Assembly: GCA_012295275.1 (NCBI GenBank)
Contig: CM022665.1
Coordinates: 265,471-329,470 of the forward strand
From: Chrysomallon squamiferum
Taxonomy: Eukaryota > Mollusca > Gastropoda > Neomphalida > Peltospiridae
DNA length: 64,000 nucleotides
Direction: 5' to 3'
The notes beneath the pieces were generated by a model, which ran no database searches, was not told the DNA's origin, and saw only the letters and a program-made list of their open reading frames with translations. Position numbers and translations under genes: made by a program. Positions 59,340-64,000 of this stretch are shown in pieces. Each line of letters opens with the position of its first letter. The first letter of the stretch is position 1.

Positions 59340-59760
59340 ATCATTCCTTGGTTAAAACTGGACAATGAAGAAGTATAGTTTCATGGTTTCAGAAAGTCCA
59401 CAGCTGCAGTTGGGTGATGTGGTTATTTTATATTTTAAGCCGATTCTGAGTCTGGTCAGCTTGTTGTTACGTAATTCGTTACTCACAGTGATTTTGGGTG
59501 TTTTGATAACTGGTTTGATATTAAAGTGCAAGATGTTTTTGGTGTTATTCCATTCGTTCTGCCACTGTTTGTTATACTATTTGGCTGCAATGGATAAAAT
59601 TTCGTTTGTTCCGTAGTGTATGTCTGTGCAGATGTCTTTGTCTTTGATATTGAGTGACTCTTTGGCATAATGATTAACTGTTTGTTGTTGTGTAGTCTTT
59701 CTTCATGTAGATGGTATATACTGTTGAGTAAATCTAGTCTGGTGGAATGTCCAGATTGAA
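59340..59760 (-). mobile_element. Non-LTR retrotransposon RNase H tail, decayed
   Basis: In minus-strand order: LLNSIYHLHEERLHNNKQLI (59,735-59,675), AKESLNIKDKDI, an in-frame TAG, then YNKQWQNEWNNTKN and NNKLTRLRIGLKYKITTSP followed by CSCG..ET (59,450-59,370). The W..EW, LTRLRIG and C-x-CG pattern is typical of the C-terminal RNase H and tail of Jockey/CR1/I-group LINEs. The catalytic PSH..GNE.AD part is deleted and the tail has stops. Confidence 0.6.
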
Positions 59761-59814
59761 ATGATGTAATAGAACAACTAAGGCTGTCTCAGAATGAAAG
59801 ATCCGAACTTTATT

Positions 59815-60010
59815 TATATCACTTTGTACACGTAATTTGAGTCATGTGATCTATTCGACGTATAGAGACCACAAAGATATGATTTTGCTGTCTATTTTAT
59901 TCCATTAAAACACTCACGTAAAAATCAAACTGGATTTAGGTAAAAGATGAATAACATGACCGCATTTTAAATAATGATTACATTTTAAATACATTGGTGA
60001 CTTAGAGATA
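59815..60010 (+). repeat. Inverted copy of the IAP promoter/first-exon block
   Basis: TTTGTACACGTAATTTGAGT, then CATGTG at the E-box position (CACGTG at 45.91 kb reversed), then the ACTCACGTAAAAATCAAACTGG block that matches intron sequence near 2.5 and 45.6 kb. Orientation is suitable for a plus-strand gene such as the copy at 62.2 kb. Confidence 0.5.
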
Positions 60011-61128
60011 ATATTTATATACATAATTTGGTAGTATGCACAACACTAATCACTTTAAAATTTCCATTCTATTTTCAATTAGGAGTAAAACAAATACCTC
60101 ATATTACCTGCGGTGTTTATTTTTGTTTCAATACTCGATATGTAACGGCCCTTTTCAGAATTTACGTTAAAATAATAGAGTGGGTTTTCAGATAGCTAAT
60201 TGATCAAACAAACTTTCTAATCATCAGGTTGAGTTTAAGATTTTTTTTTTCTTCCTATCACTCCTTGTTTCTGCAGTTAAACTACAAGCATATTTCATCT
60301 TCACCTGACGGGCCGTTTCTCGTTTCTGTCGTATAAATAACAATCAAAAGTCGCATTAGACGCGATCATTTTAAACAAATTTCCTTTCTTTGAATGTCAC
60401 TTTAATAACAACGTCAGTCGGTTATTAAAGTATTAGCGGGAACGCATTTGATTCCTGTTCTTTGCTCTTTTTTAAACTCTTTTTGTCTTAGACCATCTTT
60501 TCTTTGTTACTTTTTTTTATTTCTCTTTTCTTTTCTTTCTTCTTCTTCTTCTTTAAAAAAAAAAAAAAAAAAAAAGACTTTTCTTTCTTTCTTTTAATCT
60601 CAGGTAGTTACTGAGCCTATTGGAAATTTATGACGTGTATCAACAGGGACGTTAGAAGGAAAGGAGATATTCATTAACATGCAGTGTTCATTTATTGAAG
60701 TCGTATTTTTACGAAAACCTCGCATAAATGGAGATCGTATATCGTGTGTATTATTAGCAAGAGTGTAATGCGCGTGTATTATGTTTCAAATGTTTAAACG
60801 CTAAACTGAATTTGTATTCGTTATACAGTCTAAACACAATGAGACTGAAAAACAGACTGGTAGTTGTTTATGTTATCAGAGATCTGTGTATCTACTGCAG
60901 TTTAGTTGTTACAGGGCAGTTCTAAGACGGTAGTGATGACAGGATCCATTCTTCTGGATGTTCCAGTTGGAACATTTCTTCAAAAATTCCTATCATTTCT
61001 TAAAGAAACAGCTGTCTCAAATTTTCTAGGTTCTGAAGAAGTTGAAGAATAAAATACAAGTTAAATATAAAACTTATAATATAAGTGTTAGAAAAATAAG
61101 TACAAACTCAGTGTTTGAGAAAATAATG

Positions 61129-61166
<38 letters not shown>

Positions 61167-61340
61167 TAAAAAAAAAAAAAGTTTTAAAATACAAAATACA
61201 ATCGTTTTTCTCTTCATATAAAAATTATTATTTAAAAATGGATTTGTTGAATTCTTACTTTATTTGGGAACAAGGAAAATAAATTCATATCGTGTCATGT
61301 CATCTTTGTGTTTTGTGTGGAAGTTTACAAACCTCTATTG
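60010..61340. other. Intergenic, nothing recognised
   Basis: A pyrimidine-rich tract at 60,470-60,600 with poly-A near 60,555 and an (AAT)n run at 61,130-61,165. No coding similarity found. Confidence 0.45.
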
Positions 61341-61349
61341 TTTAATGTC

Positions 61350-61668
61350 TGCAAACATACAGTTTCTCCTAAAGCGGCTTTCAATCCTTTTTCTGTTTAT
61401 TCTAAGCCCAGTCTTTAGTAAATAAAAACGTTGGGTATAAAAGGGAAGTTTACATGTACAGCTAACAAATGTAGTCTGGCTTACAATAACGCAGTTGTGA
61501 CATTGTGAAATTTTCTTATCGTAATCGTAAAACAGCGAATTGTTGTCGGCACAAATACAATAGTTTAACGGAAAGGTTAGCGTTTAGTCGTCATAGTTCA
61601 TAAAAACTCTTCATAGTCTTAGCGCCGTTTACTTGAGAAAAAAAAATTCATATCAGTTGTTACCTTAT
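61350..61668. repeat. Inverted duplicate of the hydroxylase last intron
   Basis: Matches the reverse complement of about 6,640-6,965 up to TTACCTTATAG, where homology stops at the putative hAT end. Confidence 0.7.
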
Positions 61669-61740
61669 AGCAGGGGCTGGCAAACGTTTTAAAACAGGGG
61701 TCAGATGGATATTATAGGAAAAGCGTGTAAAAAGTAAATT
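61669..61740 (+). mobile_element. Possible hAT element left end
   Basis: The duplicated intron is interrupted by CAGGGGCTGGCAAACGTTTT followed by AAAACAGGGGTCAGATGG, resembling the CAGGGGT.GGCAAAC ends common in hAT transposons. The matching right end and an 8-bp target duplication were not found. Confidence 0.4.
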
Positions 61741-61828
61741 CACTTTTAACAAATGCTAGAAGAGTTAATGAGATGGGTGGTGTTGCATACCATGAAGCAG
61801 CGATTAAAAGTCAGGCTTAATTGATGTA

Positions 61829-62098
61829 GTGGACAAAAGAAGAATGTTATTTAGATGGCGTTCAGAGAGTTGCGAGCGAAGGCGATATTTTGTAAGAAGA
61901 GTTGTTCACAGTAAAATGTACTTCCGAATACAATGTATTGAACATGTTATTAAATTGTGGAAATTTGCCAGATGGAAGAATGACATCATGAAAGAAGGAA
62001 AGGGGAGAAGAAGTGCTGAACTTAATTCATCATTGCATTGCATACCTACCAACTCCATCTGCAAGGAAACTGAAGAATCATCCATTGATATTCAATGA
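61829..62098 (+). other. Unassigned open frame between hAT end and IAP-3
   Basis: An 89-codon ATG-initiated frame rich in Arg/Lys (MDKRRMLFRW start). It shares no motif with the IAP family and may belong to the inserted element. Coding status is uncertain. Confidence 0.2.
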
Positions 62099-62225
62099 TG
62101 TTTTCCAGGGAATAAATCAAATCATAAAATCAAAACAAAACTATCAACATGTTTAACCTATAGTATTGTACGTTTATCAGACATAGAGAGTATTTTAAAT
62201 TTTACATTAACTTTTTATCTTATAG

Positions 62226-63696
62226 ACAAGTCAGCAATGAGAAGTGATGAGAGAGAACAGCTGAGAAGTGATAAAACGGAACAGCTGAGAAGAGATGAGA
62301 CAGAACAGTTGAGAAGTAATGAGACAGAACAGCTGAGAAGTGATAAGACAGAACAACTGAGAAGCAATGAGACAGAACAGCTGAGAAGTGAAGAGACAGA
62401 ACAACTGAGAAGTGATGAGACAGAACAACTGAGAAGTGATAAAGCAGAGCAACAGAGAGGTAATGAGACAGAACAGTTGAGAAGTGAAGAGACAGAACAA
62501 CTGAGAAGTGACGAGACAGAACAGCGGAGAAGTAATGAGAGAGAACAGTTGAGAAGTGATGAGACAAAACAACTGAGAAGTGACGAGACAGAACAGCGGA
62601 GAAGTAATGAGAGAGAACAGTTGAGAAGTGATGAGACAGAGCAGTTGAGAAGAGATGAGACAAAACAACTGACAAGTGATGAGACACAAGAGTTGAGAAG
62701 TGATGAGACAGAACAGCTGAGATATGATGAAACAGGACAGTGGAGAAGTTGTCGATATGATAACGCATTTACTCTAGAGAATCTGGCATATAATTATCAA
62801 TTTAAATTGCGCGAATCCACCTGTGACAGGACTTCAGACAGTAGCGAAGGAACTGAATCGGAAGATGCGAGCACTGGTTACAGTCAGTCAGAAGCTGCAA
62901 CTATTGATATAAATGAATCAGAACTGATGAGTAGTGACATAACAGGATCGTTTTTTTTTTAAACAAGAGAAGTAATACATGGAGATATTTATGAGAATGA
63001 AGTAGAACAGGCGGGTTTCATGGAAACAGAATCAGAAATTACTGATGATGAGAGAAATCAAACTGGAATGACGAGAAATGATGAATTAGGGACAGAACAT
63101 TTACACACTGTCAGATACAGGAGGGAGTGGGACAGATATGCGTCTTAGTTACAATTTTCTCTAACCTCAGCCTGGCCAAGTCGTCTTGCAGCTGCTGGAT
63201 TCTACTTTACTGGGACTGGTGATCGCGTTGTCTGCTTCAGCTGTGGTCAGAGCTATGATCAGTGGAGAGCCGCAGATAACCCAATGGAAATTCACAGACA
63301 AATCTCACCAAGCTGCAGATTTGTCCTGCGAGAGGAAGAAAATGAATCGATTAGGCTAAGTGATAATGATGAGCAGACTGTACAAGCATTCCTGGGCAGA
63401 TTATCTGTACCAGTGTCGGAATCTTCTGCTATTCAAAGTGAAACACTTCGTAATCGGAGCGAGTCTGAAAGTTCAGTTAGTGACAATGAACTGTTTGGAG
63501 TTTCTGAAACACCAAGAAATAACGTCGATAACATCGTTACCTCTGTTGGTCATGAAAATATTGTCGTATCTGCCGTTAGTTTGACTGGTACTGTAGCATC
63601 AGCTACTAATACCAGCTGTATGCCTACATTTACTGGTAATATTTGTAGTATACCCTCATGCACTTTTTCATCTACATCTACTGTAGACCTGAGATA
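62226..63696 (+). pseudogene. IAP-3: plus-strand octapeptide-BIR copy with two stops
   Basis: After acceptor ATCTTATAG the exon encodes about 21 RSDETEQL-type octapeptides (62,237-62,755), an acidic segment (SEAATIDINESE) and BIR1 (RYRREWDRYAS, LAAAGFYFTG, VVCFSCGQSYDQW, EIHRQISPSCRF; zinc ligands present), then the Ser/Thr linker. Two in-frame stops interrupt it: TAA at 62,960-62,962 after a T-run, and TAG at 63,146-63,148 inside BIR1, where paralogues have Tyr (TAC). There are no frameshifts; 62,237-63,697 is otherwise one frame. BIR2 is missing. This shows a short ancestral-like version of the octapeptide tract in the opposite orientation to IAP-1. Confidence 0.8.
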
Positions 63697-63872
63697 ACCC
63701 AATGGAAATTCATGGACAAATCTCACCAAGCTGCAGATTTGTCCTGGGAGAGGAAGAAAGTGAACCGATTGGGCTAAGTGATAATGATGAGCAGAGACTA
63801 CAAGAATTAAATCTGAAGAAACGAGTGGTGAATTTACTGACGCAAAAAATAGTACAAAGTGCGCATCTGAAG
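63697..63872 (+). pseudogene. Chimera: duplicated BIR1 end fused to linker exon
   Basis: Right after the frame of IAP-3 ends (TGA in DLR-stop), sequence from ACCCAATGGAAATTCA onward repeats 63,275-63,395 (BIR1 His/Cys end and QRLQE) and then runs directly into a linker exon (SEETSGEFTDAKNSTKCASE) with donor GAAG|GTATATTG at 63,872. The intervening linker, BIR2 and introns are deleted. Confidence 0.7.
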
Positions 63873-64000
63873 GTATATTGTAGTTTTATTTCACTACATT
63901 TTATTAATTTATTTATTTATTGATCTTGTTATTACTATAGTTACATTATTGCTATATTTGTTCTTGTTCTCGTTGTTCTTTTTATTATTATTATTATTAT
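63873..64000. other. Intron start and (ATT)n, window end
   Basis: GTATATTGTAGTTTTATTTC is the conserved start of the intron that follows every linker exon; an ATT microsatellite begins at 63,983 and is cut by the window edge. Confidence 0.6.

Noticed and set aside
61436-61443. TATA box (GTATAAAAGG) for the plus-strand IAP copy
   Set aside because: The surrounding sequence is an inverted copy of the hydroxylase intron, where the same position reads GTACAAAAGG, so it is probably a chance match.

Overview
This is intron-rich, AT-rich eukaryotic DNA, probably from a mollusc or another lophotrochozoan. Evidence: coding sequence is split by GT/AG introns, long ATT, CA, GATA and CATA microsatellites are everywhere, LINE and Tigger-like remnants are present, and the window is dominated by a lineage-expanded family of inhibitor-of-apoptosis (IAP/BIRC) genes. 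No bacterial, phage or CRISPR feature was seen.

The centrepiece is a minus-strand IAP gene (here IAP-1) traceable from about 45.9 kb down to 18.37 kb. In transcription order it shows: a candidate first exon beside a CACGTG box (about 45.9 kb); an exon-duplication array (about 44.5 to 31.4 kb, period about 1,345 bp) that repeats an 81-bp exon (A) and a 60-bp exon (B), both phase 1-1; a 39-bp exon (28.45 kb); a single 6.7-kb exon (28,020 to 21,332) with about 245 tandem copies of a 24-bp unit encoding the octapeptide RSDETEQL, followed in frame by a BIR domain, a Ser/Thr-rich linker and the first half of a second BIR; the second half of BIR2; a short exon; phase 1-1 linker exons; and a C-terminal C3HC4 RING exon ending at 18,373. 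The architecture is octapeptide tract, BIR, BIR, RING. One net -1 frame disruption lies inside the octapeptide tract near 26.3 kb.

Around it are broken relatives. A 3' fragment (BIR2b, linker, RING; 17.73 to 15.91 kb) has lost splice acceptors. A 5' BIR exon (14.08 to 12.56 kb) is frameshifted, lacks 3' exons and has lost one BIR1 zinc ligand. A plus-strand copy (62.2 to 63.9 kb) has two in-frame stops and a chimeric tail. Orphan linker (51.84 kb) and RING (57.5 kb, zinc ligand lost) exons complete the set.

Outside the IAP family the only recognisable host gene is the last exon of an aromatic amino acid hydroxylase (6.52 to 6.34 kb, minus). The rest is mobile-element debris (L1-like ORF1/endonuclease, a LINE RNase H tail, a 708-bp Tigger-like MITE, a possible hAT end), a 139-bp satellite, large duplicated blocks (3.6-5.7 kb versus 53.2-55.1 kb) and repeated copies of the candidate promoter/first exon. 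Copies in the exon array are nearly identical in introns as well as exons, so the expansion is recent or homogenised.
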